DNA of 12,664 bases from Spirochaetota bacterium (GCA_018817865.1 JAHITG010000056.1:1-12664); one strand, 5' to 3'; positions 1 through 7,591 are shown, numbered from the stretch's first letter. Program-made: numbers and translations. Notes: generated from the sequence alone by a model not told the origin.

Positions 1-931
1 CACCCCTGTTTTTAAATCGGAAAGGATGAGTTGTCTTTTCTTTATTCAACTGCCATACCCGGGCGGCATCTGATATGACCGGAGCGGTGCTTTTATTCAA
101 AGGGGAATATGTAATTGAAGCAGGGCTTTTTATATTTTTTTTAGAAAAAGAGAGGCCGACAAGGATCATGTTGTTATCAAGCAGGAAGACCTTTCCGTTT
201 TCACTGATCTCTATCCCGGATATCAGATCAATAATATCTTTAATAAGGATGTTAATGGCGACAACAGTGTCGGTCTCTTTTTTGCCTTTTGTGGTCCAGC
301 TTTTTGATCCGAAGATACAGTCATATTTTTCCGGCAGCAGTACGTAGGATTTTGTCCAGTAGATCCCGTTCTCCTTTGATCGTTTAACAGCTTCGGAATA
401 CCACGGCATGAGTCGCGGATTGTATCTGAGGTATTTCTGCCATTTCTGGATGATCTTCTCAGAGTTCTCCCATCGCTGCCATTTTGCTGCGGCCACGGTT
501 CCGGAGGACCGGATGGTCCGGGTTATCCAGGTCTTTTTATCTTTGAACAGGATATATTCTTCTCCCATGGAATTGGCTATGATGAGAGAGAAGATATGAG
601 GGAACTCTTCCAAAAGAGGTATGAATTGAGCGGTGAGACTGGGGGTATTGGTAATATTAATAGTTCCTGACAGTCCCCATTTCTGTATAAGTGTCAGGTT
701 TCCCGCTACGGGCTTTAAAATATTTATAAATTCATTCTCTGCTTCGGATGTGGTACGGTTTATTAATGATATGGAAATGCTTTTCCGTATCTGTATTGCC
801 TTATAGGAAAAGACCACGATCATGATCATGGTTGCAGCGACGACCAGCATGACCAGATCACGGAGAAGCCGTAATGTAAGCACATCGGGACGGGTAAAGA
901 GCAGTTTTTTCAGGTTAAATTTATTTGGCAT
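1..931 (-). CDS. Membrane sensor protein with Cache-like extracytoplasmic domain (N-terminal part; runs off the left edge)
   Basis: An open frame of 310 codons runs from ATG at 931 to the window edge with no stop, so the gene is truncated by the window. An AGGAAA ribosome site lies 8-10 nt before the ATG. The first 25 residues are basic. Residues about 26-45 form one hydrophobic membrane segment (LVMLVVAATMIMIVV core), and no second segment appears before the edge, so at least 260 residues should lie outside the membrane. A stretch around residues 175-215 (NPRLMPWYSEA, then WTKSYVLLP) resembles the R-x-RPWY and Y pattern of double-Cache (PDC-type) ligand-sensor domains, and GKVFLLDNNMILVG resembles their second lobe. 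The output domain (kinase, cyclase, methyl-accepting or other) is outside the window and cannot be named. It lies 78 nt downstream of the patatin gene on the same strand and may share its transcript. Confidence 0.8.
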   Translation of the reverse strand, partial: MPNKFNLKKLLFTRPDVLTLRLLRDLVMLVVAATMIMIVVFSYKAIQIRKSISISLINRTTSEAENEFINILKPVAGNLTLIQKWGLSGTINITNTPSLTAQFIPLLEEFPHIFSLIIANSMGEEYILFKDKKTWITRTIRSSGTVAAAKWQRWENSEKIIQKWQKYLRYNPRLMPWYSEAVKRSKENGIYWTKSYVLLPEKYDCIFGSKSWTTKGKKETDTVVAINILIKDIIDLISGIEISENGKVFLLDNNMILVGLSFSKKNIKSPASITYSPLNKSTAPVISDAARVWQLNKEKTTHPFRFKNRG

Positions 932-1009
932 TGGTTTTTTCCTGATAGTATTAAATAGATCAGGTAAATGATCCTTGAAAATATAACAGTTATTATCTCT
1001 TCTTCAACT

Positions 1010-1972
1010 TTATTTTTCATTGATGGTCTGTCTGATCCTGGTAATAAGGGCAGAGGCTGAATTGTATCCTTCTTCGATGGTTGGTCCGGCCCGGTGAAAA
1101 TCAAATATCTTTAAATGACTTACGGCAGGCTGAATAAGAATATCAGGTTTATGTATCTTCATGTTATTTCGTGTGATCTGGTTCTCCATTATATTGATGG
1201 AATTTCCGATGACATCAAAGATATTGGGATCATTCCCGGTCGTGATCCAGTTCTTTATCCTGGAGAAGGCCGTTCTTTCTACATCTTTATATGTGTTTTT
1301 CAGGGTTTTCATTATAAAATTACGCTTTGTCTCCCGGTCCTCCTCTTTTTCCCTGGAGGTTATTTTTTTTTCAATATATTTTTTAACAATGGACGGGCCC
1401 TTCTTTTTAATAATACCATGATTCAGGTCTACGGCAATTACGATATCTGCACCCATTTCTCTTGCCACGTTAATGGGAACAGGATTAACGAGGCCCCCGT
1501 CAACCAGAGATCTTTTATCTTTTTTAAACGGTATAAAGATACCCGGGATAGAGATGCTTCCCCGTACTGCATCAACGATATTTCCTTTGGTAATCCTTAT
1601 CTCTTCACCTGTCTCCAGGTCGCAGGCGATCGCACAGAAGGGGATCCGGGCCTCTTCAATATTCTTGATCTTTATCTGATCATCAATGAGCTTGTATACT
1701 TTTTTTCCGCTTAACAGTCCATTATATGGAAAGAGAAAGTCCAGGTGGGAAAAGATGGTCTTCCAGTCCGTCTCCCTTGCGAAATGCTCCAGGAAATCAA
1801 GTTCACCTGTTATGTAAAAGGCTCCTACCAGTGACCCGATGCTTGTTCCGGCAATGCAGTCTATGGGAATGCGGGCTTCTTCCAGAGCGCGTATTACCCC
1901 GATATGGGACCATCCGCGTGCGGATCCGCTTCCCAAAGCAAGTCCGACCTTCTTCTTTAATTTATTTTTCAT
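1010..1972 (-). CDS. RssA-like patatin family serine hydrolase
   Basis: This is a predicted cytoplasmic or membrane-associated acyl hydrolase (lipase or lysophospholipase type) with a Ser-Asp dyad. Numbered from the ATG at 1972, it shows the oxyanion motif GSGSARG (residues 14-20), nucleophile elbow GTSIG with Ser44, and the DGG motif with Asp158. The sequence LALGSGSARGWSHIG and the later ADIVIAVDLNH and PDILIQP segments closely follow E. coli RssA (YchK), whose natural substrate is unsettled. About 320 aa, slightly longer than RssA. The extra length is a very basic and acidic stretch (roughly residues 190-225, many KK and EKEED) between the DGG lobe and the C-terminal part. Start choice: a TTG at 2005 would add 11 residues, but family alignment favours the ATG at 1972. 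Neither start has a clear ribosome site. It is divergent from the nuclease gene, with the sensor gene downstream. Confidence 0.88.
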   Translation of the reverse strand: MKNKLKKKVGLALGSGSARGWSHIGVIRALEEARIPIDCIAGTSIGSLVGAFYITGELDFLEHFARETDWKTIFSHLDFLFPYNGLLSGKKVYKLIDDQIKIKNIEEARIPFCAIACDLETGEEIRITKGNIVDAVRGSISIPGIFIPFKKDKRSLVDGGLVNPVPINVAREMGADIVIAVDLNHGIIKKKGPSIVKKYIEKKITSREKEEDRETKRNFIMKTLKNTYKDVERTAFSRIKNWITTGNDPNIFDVIGNSINIMENQITRNNMKIHKPDILIQPAVSHLKIFDFHRAGPTIEEGYNSASALITRIRQTINEK

Positions 1973-2083
1973 GATCGAATATACCGATTTATACTGCTTA
2001 ATCAAGAATAAATTTTTTTTGGCAGGACCATAAAAAGGTTTGCTTTTTAAATTATTTTTATTAATTTTATTTTTTTAAGGATT

Positions 2084-4942
2084 ATGAAGAAAATAAACAG
2101 TATCTCAATAAAAGATAACTTTATTAAAGTTTTTACCGACAAATTCCTTTTTAAAGATGGGATCAATGATTATTCCCGGATCTGCGTGGTCTTTCCCGGA
2201 AAGAGGCCTTTCCTTTATCTGCAGAGATTTTTAGCGGAAAAGATCAAAGCATCATTTTATCCTCCACGCATGCTGACGATCAATGAATTTATCAATTATA
2301 TCACTGAAAAGAGGTATCCCGGATTGCATCTGATCAATGAGATAGACGGCATCTGGGGTCTCTATAACATTATTGTTAATGAAAAAGGGATCAAACTTTT
2401 TCACAATAAGATCTCCTCCGGAGGCCGGGACTTTTTTACATTATACCCGTGGGTGAAAAAGATATATGAATTTATTAACCAGACGGATATTGAGGATGTA
2501 CCTGATGCTGTTCTAAAGAACATTCAGCATAATGCGGAGATAGGGTACAGTGTCCCTGATCAGATAAATGAACTCTTTCAAAATATTGTAATGTTAAGGA
2601 AGAGTTTTCATTCCTGGTTAAAGGAGAATCATTTGTATACCAGGGGGTACAGCTATTTACAGGCCGGAGATATTATCAAAGAGTGTGCCCTGGATGAATT
2701 TGAAGAGATCTATTTTACAGGCCTGTTTGCTTTAACGGGTACGGAAAAACAGATCATAAAAAAATTGCTGAAGGATAATTCAGCAAAATTGATCTGGCAT
2801 GGCAGTCCCCAAAAATGGGGAATTCTCAATGACCTTCAAAATTATTTTGATGAAGAGGTCTGTTTTGTGGACCAGGTGGAGGCCGGGAAGAAGAGGACCG
2901 TTGAGGTCTATTCTGCATTTGATTATCATAGTGAATCACATCTGGTATATGAAATATTACACAAAAAGGATATTATCAGAAATACAGCCATAGTATCACC
3001 TTTGAATGACACACTCTTTCCGATATTGAGTTTTGCCGTGGACAGGATCCTGGCAGAAAAGAAGGTCGACAAATTCAATATATCACTCGATTATCCTGTG
3101 AGCAAGACATCTTTATTCACGATGATCAAGAATCTTGCGGACTGTCAGATAAGCAGTCGTTCAAAGAAAAAGGAGCAGTATTTTTATATCGAAGCCTATC
3201 TTGAATTTTTCAATAACCCCTTTATCAAGAATATTCAGATAAATAAGATCTTTCTGCGGGATATTACCAGAAGGATCAGAGATACTGTTGCGGATTGTAA
3301 TTCGGACCTTTACAGCAGGAGTTTTTTAAAATCGGATGAAATTGAAGAACACCTCGAAAAAGCACAAAGAGAAGTCCTTGGAGATATCCATGCTGTATTT
3401 TTTCATGCACCGGGATCTGCTTCCACATTAAAAGAGATCTGTATTTCGATCGAAAAGATCCTTGATCATATACTGCGTAACAGCGAGATCAAGTCCTATA
3501 TACTGTCCGGTGAGATCTTTAATCTTTTTTATGAGACTCTCTCCATACTGCGATCAGGTACATTATCCGATGAGGCATTTACCGGCTCTATTGAAAGGAA
3601 AAGGTTGTGGGAGTTTTTTTTACGGTTTATGGAAGATAATTCCATAAGGTTTAATACAGTTCCCCTTCAAGACCTTGAGATCATCGGGATGCTGGAGACA
3701 AGAAATCTTAATTTTGAACATGTCATTATACTTGATATGCAGGAAGGGATCGTTCCTGTTGAAAAAAAGATCGATCCCCTGATACCGGTCAGTATTCTTG
3801 AGGATATCTCTTTGCCTTCACCTGAATTTCAGCAGGAGATATATGAATATTATTTTTACAGGCTGGTAGAGAATGCCAAAGAATTACATCTGTTATATCT
3901 GGAGACACCGCAATCTGACAGAAGCAGATATATTGAGCGCATGATCTGGGATGAGGAAAAAGAGGGAAAGATGCTGAATGTTAAAAAGATCAATACAGCA
4001 AAATTCAGGATAGAACTGATGACAGCTAAGCTCAAAGATGAGGATGGGATCATCAAAGATGCATCCGTAATGAGTAAATTGAACAAAATGGAGTTTTCTC
4101 CTTCAGCTGTTGATAATTTCCTCTTCTGCCAGATAAAATTTTATTATTCTAATATTCTGGATTTAACCCTGAGAGATCAGGTTCATACTGATATCGACAG
4201 TATGGACAGGGGAACGATCATCCACAATATTTTAAAGGATCTTTTTAATGGATTCAAAGGCCGGTTTCTCAGCAGAAAAGATTATCCGGATGTAGCAGCT
4301 TTATTCAAAGATATCTTTAAAAAGCAGTTCGGAAATAAAGAGTCATCCGGTGAGTTTTACCTTTTTAAAAAGATGGCTTTTATTAAACTGAATCAGTTCT
4401 TAGAGGATTCTATCCGGAATAATGAAGATGAATTTAAAGTGATAGAGACAGAAAAAAAATTAAATACAGTGTATCAATTTGACGATTATAATATTAAGGT
4501 AAAGGGCCGGATCGACCGGATCGACATTCAAAAGAGTAAGGGTGCTTTAGAATATCTGATCATCGACTATAAGACCGGTAATTCCGGAAATTCATTCGGT
4601 TTTAAGGAAGCCCTTCTGGAAGAGGAGAACCTGGAAATAATACGGAAGACCGTAAAAACTTTTCAGCTTCCCCTGTATATTTATTTATATTTGCAGAATA
4701 ACAGTGATATCAGCCTTGATCAGATCGATGCCCAACTGGTCTTTCTCGGTGATCTGATAAGGAAGCCTTTATTAACGGGCAAGAAGAATCCGGGTAAAAA
4801 AGCAGTTTATGAATACTATCATGATCTGCTGAAAAAAGTCTTTATTCATATATTGGATCCAAAAGACCTTTTTAGAAAATATTCTGATGTGGTGTGTTCC
4901 TATTGTGAGTATGTCAGCTTTTGCCGGTTTAAAAAGATTTGA
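2084..4942 (+). CDS. AddB-like PD-(D/E)XK nuclease with Fe-S cysteines and inactive helicase-like N-terminus
   Basis: A 952-residue protein whose last 280 residues form a RecB/Cas4-type nuclease domain. Visible elements are Cys682 (in FLFCQIK), His714 (RGTIIHN), GRIDRID with Asp811/Asp814, IIDYKTG with Asp828 and Lys830, Gln861 (FQLPLYIY), and a terminal Cys938-x2-Cys941-x5-Cys947. One cysteine before and three after the nuclease core is the 4Fe-4S pattern of AddB and Cas4. The N-terminus has VVFPGKRPFLYLQRFL where AddB proteins carry a helicase-like fold, but no GxxGxGKT Walker A is present, so no ATPase activity is expected there. This resembles the long AddB-like proteins of Bacteroidetes and related groups. 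By family it should process double-strand DNA ends for RecA loading together with an AddA-type helicase-nuclease, but no addA is adjacent here. The ribosome site AAGGA (2077-2081) is only 2 nt from the ATG. Confidence 0.85.
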   Translation: MKKINSISIKDNFIKVFTDKFLFKDGINDYSRICVVFPGKRPFLYLQRFLAEKIKASFYPPRMLTINEFINYITEKRYPGLHLINEIDGIWGLYNIIVNEKGIKLFHNKISSGGRDFFTLYPWVKKIYEFINQTDIEDVPDAVLKNIQHNAEIGYSVPDQINELFQNIVMLRKSFHSWLKENHLYTRGYSYLQAGDIIKECALDEFEEIYFTGLFALTGTEKQIIKKLLKDNSAKLIWHGSPQKWGILNDLQNYFDEEVCFVDQVEAGKKRTVEVYSAFDYHSESHLVYEILHKKDIIRNTAIVSPLNDTLFPILSFAVDRILAEKKVDKFNISLDYPVSKTSLFTMIKNLADCQISSRSKKKEQYFYIEAYLEFFNNPFIKNIQINKIFLRDITRRIRDTVADCNSDLYSRSFLKSDEIEEHLEKAQREVLGDIHAVFFHAPGSASTLKEICISIEKILDHILRNSEIKSYILSGEIFNLFYETLSILRSGTLSDEAFTGSIERKRLWEFFLRFMEDNSIRFNTVPLQDLEIIGMLETRNLNFEHVIILDMQEGIVPVEKKIDPLIPVSILEDISLPSPEFQQEIYEYYFYRLVENAKELHLLYLETPQSDRSRYIERMIWDEEKEGKMLNVKKINTAKFRIELMTAKLKDEDGIIKDASVMSKLNKMEFSPSAVDNFLFCQIKFYYSNILDLTLRDQVHTDIDSMDRGTIIHNILKDLFNGFKGRFLSRKDYPDVAALFKDIFKKQFGNKESSGEFYLFKKMAFIKLNQFLEDSIRNNEDEFKVIETEKKLNTVYQFDDYNIKVKGRIDRIDIQKSKGALEYLIIDYKTGNSGNSFGFKEALLEEENLEIIRKTVKTFQLPLYIYLYLQNNSDISLDQIDAQLVFLGDLIRKPLLTGKKNPGKKAVYEYYHDLLKKVFIHILDPKDLFRKYSDVVCSYCEYVSFCRFKKI

Positions 4943-4989
4943 TTTTATATTTTATTATATTATTATATCTATGAAATTAGGGTACTTGT

Positions 4990-5640
4990 ATGAAAAAACA
5001 AAAGCATGATAATGCTGAAAATGATGATGTTATGCTTGATGATTACATCATCCCGATGCTTCTGGAGATCATGGAGAATAAAGATCAGTTAACCATGGTC
5101 CATTCATCCCGCGTACAGAGAATAGTCGATTATTTTATCCCGGAACTGCTGAAGCACAAGATCATAAAGGAGAAAGATGTTCCTGATCTCTGGGTCAGTT
5201 CCATTCTGCATGATATCGGGAAAATATTCGTAAAAGATACGATCCTTGAGTCCAAGCTGACATTGAGTGACAATGAATATGAACATATCCGTTATCATCC
5301 CATGAGGGGATACAGGCTGGTGAAACAGCTTGATCTTCCCAGAAAGATCCTTCTGGCGATAAGGCACCATCATGAACGGTGGGATGGTAGTACAAAAGGA
5401 CGGTTTCCCGCATATCCTGACGGGCTGAAAGGTTTAAAGATACCGCTCTATGCCCGAATTATCGGAATTGCGGATGCTTTTGATGCAATGGTTTCAAAAA
5501 GATCATATAAGAAACCGATCCCCGTAGAGAAGGCATTAAAGATCATAAAAGCAGCTTCAGGCAAGCAGTTTGACCCGAAACTGGCTGATATTTTTGTAAA
5601 CAGGATAAAGAAGGTTTTAGAGAACAGGAGTATTATATAG
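4990..5640 (+). CDS. Stand-alone HD-GYP-like phosphohydrolase domain protein
   Basis: A 216-residue protein made of one HD domain with no sensor, receiver or membrane segment. Metal-ligand candidates are His38, the HD pair His74-Asp75 (LHDIGK), His103 (YHPMRG), His127/His128 (HHHERWDG) and Asp162 (IADAFDAM). KRSYKKP and KQFDPKLADIF complete the HD-GYP profile. Characterised HD-GYP enzymes hydrolyse cyclic di-GMP or cGAMP, so a second-messenger phosphodiesterase role is the first guess. However, the signature loop is altered: instead of DGSGYP the protein reads DGS-TKGRFPA-YP, a six-residue insertion with Ala141 in place of the signature glycine. Substrate is therefore uncertain. The gene starts 47 nt after the nuclease gene and is followed by a strong terminator, so the two are probably co-transcribed. 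The start ATG has a weak AGGG site about 10 nt upstream. Confidence 0.82.
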   Translation: MKKQKHDNAENDDVMLDDYIIPMLLEIMENKDQLTMVHSSRVQRIVDYFIPELLKHKIIKEKDVPDLWVSSILHDIGKIFVKDTILESKLTLSDNEYEHIRYHPMRGYRLVKQLDLPRKILLAIRHHHERWDGSTKGRFPAYPDGLKGLKIPLYARIIGIADAFDAMVSKRSYKKPIPVEKALKIIKAASGKQFDPKLADIFVNRIKKVLENRSII

Positions 5641-5684
5641 GTTTATTTTTAAAAAAAGGGACTAAATAGAAGGTCTATGAGAAG

Positions 5685-5730
5685 AGCCCGCAACAGGATA
5701 GTATTAACCTGTTGCGGGCTTTTTTCTTTA
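5685..5730 (+). terminator. Intrinsic terminator after the HD-GYP gene
   Basis: A perfect 13-bp GC-rich stem (AGCCCGCAACAGG at 5685-5697 with its complement at 5708-5720) encloses a 10-nt loop and is followed directly by TTTTTCTTT. It lies between converging genes, 45 nt after the plus-strand stop. Read on the minus strand the hairpin is intact, but the following bases (CTTCTCATAG) are not T-rich, so termination of the opposing operon here would be weaker. Confidence 0.93.
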
Positions 5731-5734
5731 TATA

Positions 5735-6226
5735 CTATTTTTTCTTTTTTTCCGTGCCTTTTTTCCGTCCTTTCGGATTTCGGAACAACATCTTATGAAG
5801 CTTTTTTCTCTGTTCGGGTGTTAACAGCTTTAACCCTTCCAGTTTGGATTTCATCCTGATCTTGAACATTTGGTTCCGCTTATCAGCGATCTCATTGATC
5901 AGTTTGTTGATCGCGGATTCATTCAGCTTCTCTTTTCGCATCTCTTCTTTCAGGTCAAGCATTTTTTCCGCAACAACTGCGCCGGTTTTTATCATCTCCT
6001 TTTGGGTATCGGTCTTGATCTTTTCGATCTTTTCGATCTGTTCATCAGTAAGGGCAAGTTCAGTGATGATATTTTCATTATGCCACCAGCCCATGGAATC
6101 AGGCATCATACCCGGTTCATGCCCTGGCCCCATTCCCGGACCGTGATCTTTGTCCATCTTAGCCGAAAGATTAACAGCCAGAAAGATCACCAGCATAAAG
6201 ATACTCAAATGTTGAATTTTTTTCAT
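5735..6226 (-). CDS. Periplasmic Spy/CpxP/CnrX-type LTxxQ protein, Met/His-rich
   Basis: A 163-residue exported protein. Residues 1-22 form a signal peptide (MKKIQHLSIFMLVIFLAVNLSA). The mature N-terminus (about 24-50) is rich in Met, His, Gly and Pro (HGPGMGPGHEPGMMP, then MGWWHNEN), which suggests metal contact. The rest is helical and charged, with two LTxxQ signatures: LTDEQIEKI near residue 59 and LTPEQRKKL near residue 135. It ends in a lysine-rich tail (RKKGTEKKKK). The family covers the chaperone Spy, CpxP, and the metal-sensing proteins ZraP and CnrX. The gene is third in the ECF sigma operon: its AGGAGG site overlaps the stop of the anti-sigma gene, with a 10-nt gap. By analogy with CnrX it could modulate the anti-sigma factor, or it could simply be an envelope-protecting product of the regulon. 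Which one cannot be told from sequence. Confidence 0.85.
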   Translation of the reverse strand: MKKIQHLSIFMLVIFLAVNLSAKMDKDHGPGMGPGHEPGMMPDSMGWWHNENIITELALTDEQIEKIEKIKTDTQKEMIKTGAVVAEKMLDLKEEMRKEKLNESAINKLINEIADKRNQMFKIRMKSKLEGLKLLTPEQRKKLHKMLFRNPKGRKKGTEKKKK

Positions 6227-6236
6227 TAGAAACCTC

Positions 6237-6908
6237 CTATATTAAAATTTTATCATAATTCTCTTTCAAGAAATTCAGATGCTTTTGAGAATACTCATCG
6301 ATCAGGTCATTAACGATCGAACTGTTCTCTGATATAAATTCTGCGTTCAGCTGAGTATTCAAATACAATGACAGCGTATACTTGATCTGTGACAGCAGCT
6401 CGTCTTCGTCCATAAAAGTTAGGTCCTGGTTCTTCTGTATATAGAGGCTCACCAGATCATCCATATTATTAAAGAGAATAAAATCAACGGTGTTTGAGCG
6501 AATAGCCACGATACTGGAAATTGTTTCAGCTATTTTTTTCCTGTTCGTGTATGTATTATAGAAGATGGTACCCAGGATGATCAGGACTGCTGAAACGGTC
6601 ACAAGAGCCGGCCTTAAAGCCCTGGACCTTAAGAATAATTGTTTAATATTTTCCACAATTGCAGATCGCTTTTGGATTTTCCTTCTAAAAAGAGATTCAG
6701 TTATTTTCTCTTCTATTTTTTCATTATAGGGAACCTTCACTCCTTTAAAATATTTTTCAGTAACAGCATGTATCGGACTTATCTCCCGCATTACTTTTGC
6801 GCATTCAGGACAGGTGGTTATATGATCCAGCAGTATCTTTTTATTTTCAGGTGTTATCTCACCCGTGATCTCTTCTACAATAAAGGACCTTATATCTTTA
6901 CATTTCAT
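6237..6908 (-). CDS. Zinc-finger (ZAS-type) transmembrane anti-sigma factor
   Basis: A 223-residue membrane protein. The N-terminal cytoplasmic part carries Cys3 and the motif His29-x3-Cys33-x2-Cys36 (HITTCPEC), the zinc-binding anti-sigma (ZAS) signature that holds ECF sigma factors inactive. A basic linker (RRKIQKRS) leads to one membrane segment at about residues 97-121 (ALVTVSAVLIILGTIFY). The following 100 or so residues should lie outside the cytoplasmic membrane and match no domain I recognise. They are mostly helical in character and Leu/Asn/Ser rich, and are a good candidate for signal input. The ATG overlaps the sigma-factor stop (ATGA, 6905-6908), which points to translational coupling and a matched sigma/anti-sigma ratio. 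A GAAGGAG ribosome site lies about 12 nt upstream, inside the sigma gene. Confidence 0.88.
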   Translation of the reverse strand: MKCKDIRSFIVEEITGEITPENKKILLDHITTCPECAKVMREISPIHAVTEKYFKGVKVPYNEKIEEKITESLFRRKIQKRSAIVENIKQLFLRSRALRPALVTVSAVLIILGTIFYNTYTNRKKIAETISSIVAIRSNTVDFILFNNMDDLVSLYIQKNQDLTFMDEDELLSQIKYTLSLYLNTQLNAEFISENSSIVNDLIDEYSQKHLNFLKENYDKILI

Positions 6909-7432
6909 AATCTCTTTTTCTCCTTCAGATTTTTTTTAATATTTTTTAAAGAGTAGAAATAGAGCGTCTTTGCATTATTCTCTTTGATCTCCAGTATCTT
7001 CGATATTTCTTTAAATGGCATATTTTCATTCCTTAAAATAAAGACCTTCTTCTGTTTAGCCGGCAGTTTCTTCACTGCTTTTCTTATATTTTCCCATTCC
7101 TCTTTTTCCATATAGAGGCTTTCAGGAGTCTCGTTATCTCTTGGCTCCTTAAAAGGCAGGAGGAATTCTTTAAATTTATTTTTCCTCAGGTACATCAGGG
7201 CTTCATTAACAGCTATCCTGTAAAGATAGGTATAAATAGAGGAGCGCCCTTGAAAACTGTAAAGGGAGTTCATGAATTTCATCCATACCTCCTGCAGAAC
7301 ATCCTCTGTATCATCAACATTGTGTGTAAAACGGTATATAATGGAGAAGAGCCTTTTATTATACTCTTTAACGGTATTTTCTATCGTCCGCGGGTCTTTC
7401 GACCTCAGTTTTTCCAGAAGTTTGTCTTCCAC
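6905..7432 (-). CDS. ECF-family RNA polymerase sigma factor (RpoE-like)
   Basis: A 175-residue sigma-70 family protein containing only regions 2 and 4, as in extracytoplasmic function sigma factors. Region 2 shows DDTEDVLQEVWMKF and the DNA-melting stretch GRSSIYTYLYRIAVNEALMYLRK. Region 4 shows LPAKQKKVFILR followed by the helix-turn-helix FKEISKILEIKENNAKTLYF. It ends in a basic tail. The start is GTG at 7432, supported by a perfect AAGGAG ribosome site 5 nt upstream. The gene is first in a three-gene operon with its anti-sigma partner and a periplasmic LTxxQ protein, so it probably answers to envelope or metal stress. The promoter visible upstream looks sigma-70-like rather than ECF-like, so basal expression is probably vegetative. 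No autoregulatory promoter is evident. Confidence 0.93.
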   Translation of the reverse strand: MEDKLLEKLRSKDPRTIENTVKEYNKRLFSIIYRFTHNVDDTEDVLQEVWMKFMNSLYSFQGRSSIYTYLYRIAVNEALMYLRKNKFKEFLLPFKEPRDNETPESLYMEKEEWENIRKAVKKLPAKQKKVFILRNENMPFKEISKILEIKENNAKTLYFYSLKNIKKNLKEKKRL

Positions 7433-7437
7433 AATTT

Positions 7438-7443
7438 CTCCTT
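7438..7443 (-). promoter_or_regulatory. Ribosome binding site fixing the GTG start of the sigma gene
   Basis: On the minus strand the sequence reads AAGGAG followed by AAATT and GTG. The 5-nt spacing is optimal, and no ATG in frame is as well placed. Confidence 0.85.
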
Positions 7444-7460
7444 TATCTGTTATGATGTTA

Positions 7461-7489
7461 AATATAATAAATTATTTTTTATTTTTCAA
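7461..7489 (-). promoter_or_regulatory. Sigma-70-type promoter of the ECF sigma operon
   Basis: Read on the minus strand, TTGAAA (7489-7484) and TATATT (7466-7461) are separated by exactly 17 bp. Transcription would start near 7454, leaving a leader of about 22 nt that holds the AAGGAG site. The resemblance to the vegetative consensus is good, although the surrounding DNA is very AT-rich, which raises the chance of a coincidental match. Confidence 0.55.
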
Positions 7490-7513
7490 AGAACTTTATT
7501 AAATTAGATGCAT

Positions 7514-7567
7514 AAATTTTAAAAAAGTTAAAAAAAGTTGAAAATTTATTTGTATATAATATATATA
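7514..7567 (+). promoter_or_regulatory. Probable recA promoter with phased A-tracts
   Basis: A TTGAAA hexamer (7538-7543) lies 18 bp before TATATA (7562-7567). A perfect TATAAT (7555-7560) with a TG at 7551 is an alternative -10 element with a poor -35. A-runs beginning at 7521, 7531 and 7541 repeat at exactly 10 bp, including a direct repeat of AAAAAAGTT, which predicts bent DNA or an UP-like element. I see no LexA-type SOS box (neither CTGT-N8-ACAG nor GAAC-N4-GTTC) between the divergent genes. Confidence 0.4.
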
Positions 7568-7577
7568 CAATTATTGG

Positions 7578-7583
7578 AGGAGG
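7578..7583 (+). promoter_or_regulatory. Ribosome binding site fixing the recA start
   Basis: AGGAGG, within GGAGGAGGA, lies 8 nt before the ATG at 7592. It rules out the longer in-frame reading from 7538, whose first codons overlap the promoter. Confidence 0.9.
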
Positions 7584-7591
7584 AATATTTT

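Noticed and set aside
1115..1714. Long plus-strand open frame opposite the patatin gene
   Set aside because: It is an antisense shadow with no ribosome site or recognisable domain, while the minus strand encodes a clear patatin protein with intact motifs.
2033..2083. Promoter and small AAAAAG/CTTTTT hairpin before the nuclease gene
   Set aside because: The AT-rich gap gives several weak hexamer matches with poor spacing and only a 6-bp stem; none is distinguishable from background.
5677..5859. Small plus-strand open frame beginning in the terminator (MRRARNRIV...)
   Set aside because: It spans the perfect terminator hairpin and then runs antisense to the LTxxQ gene; the hydrophobic look comes from T-rich DNA.
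7538..7591. Eighteen extra N-terminal residues for RecA
   Set aside because: The codons lie in the promoter and leader, and the AGGAGG site and family length both point to the ATG at 7592.
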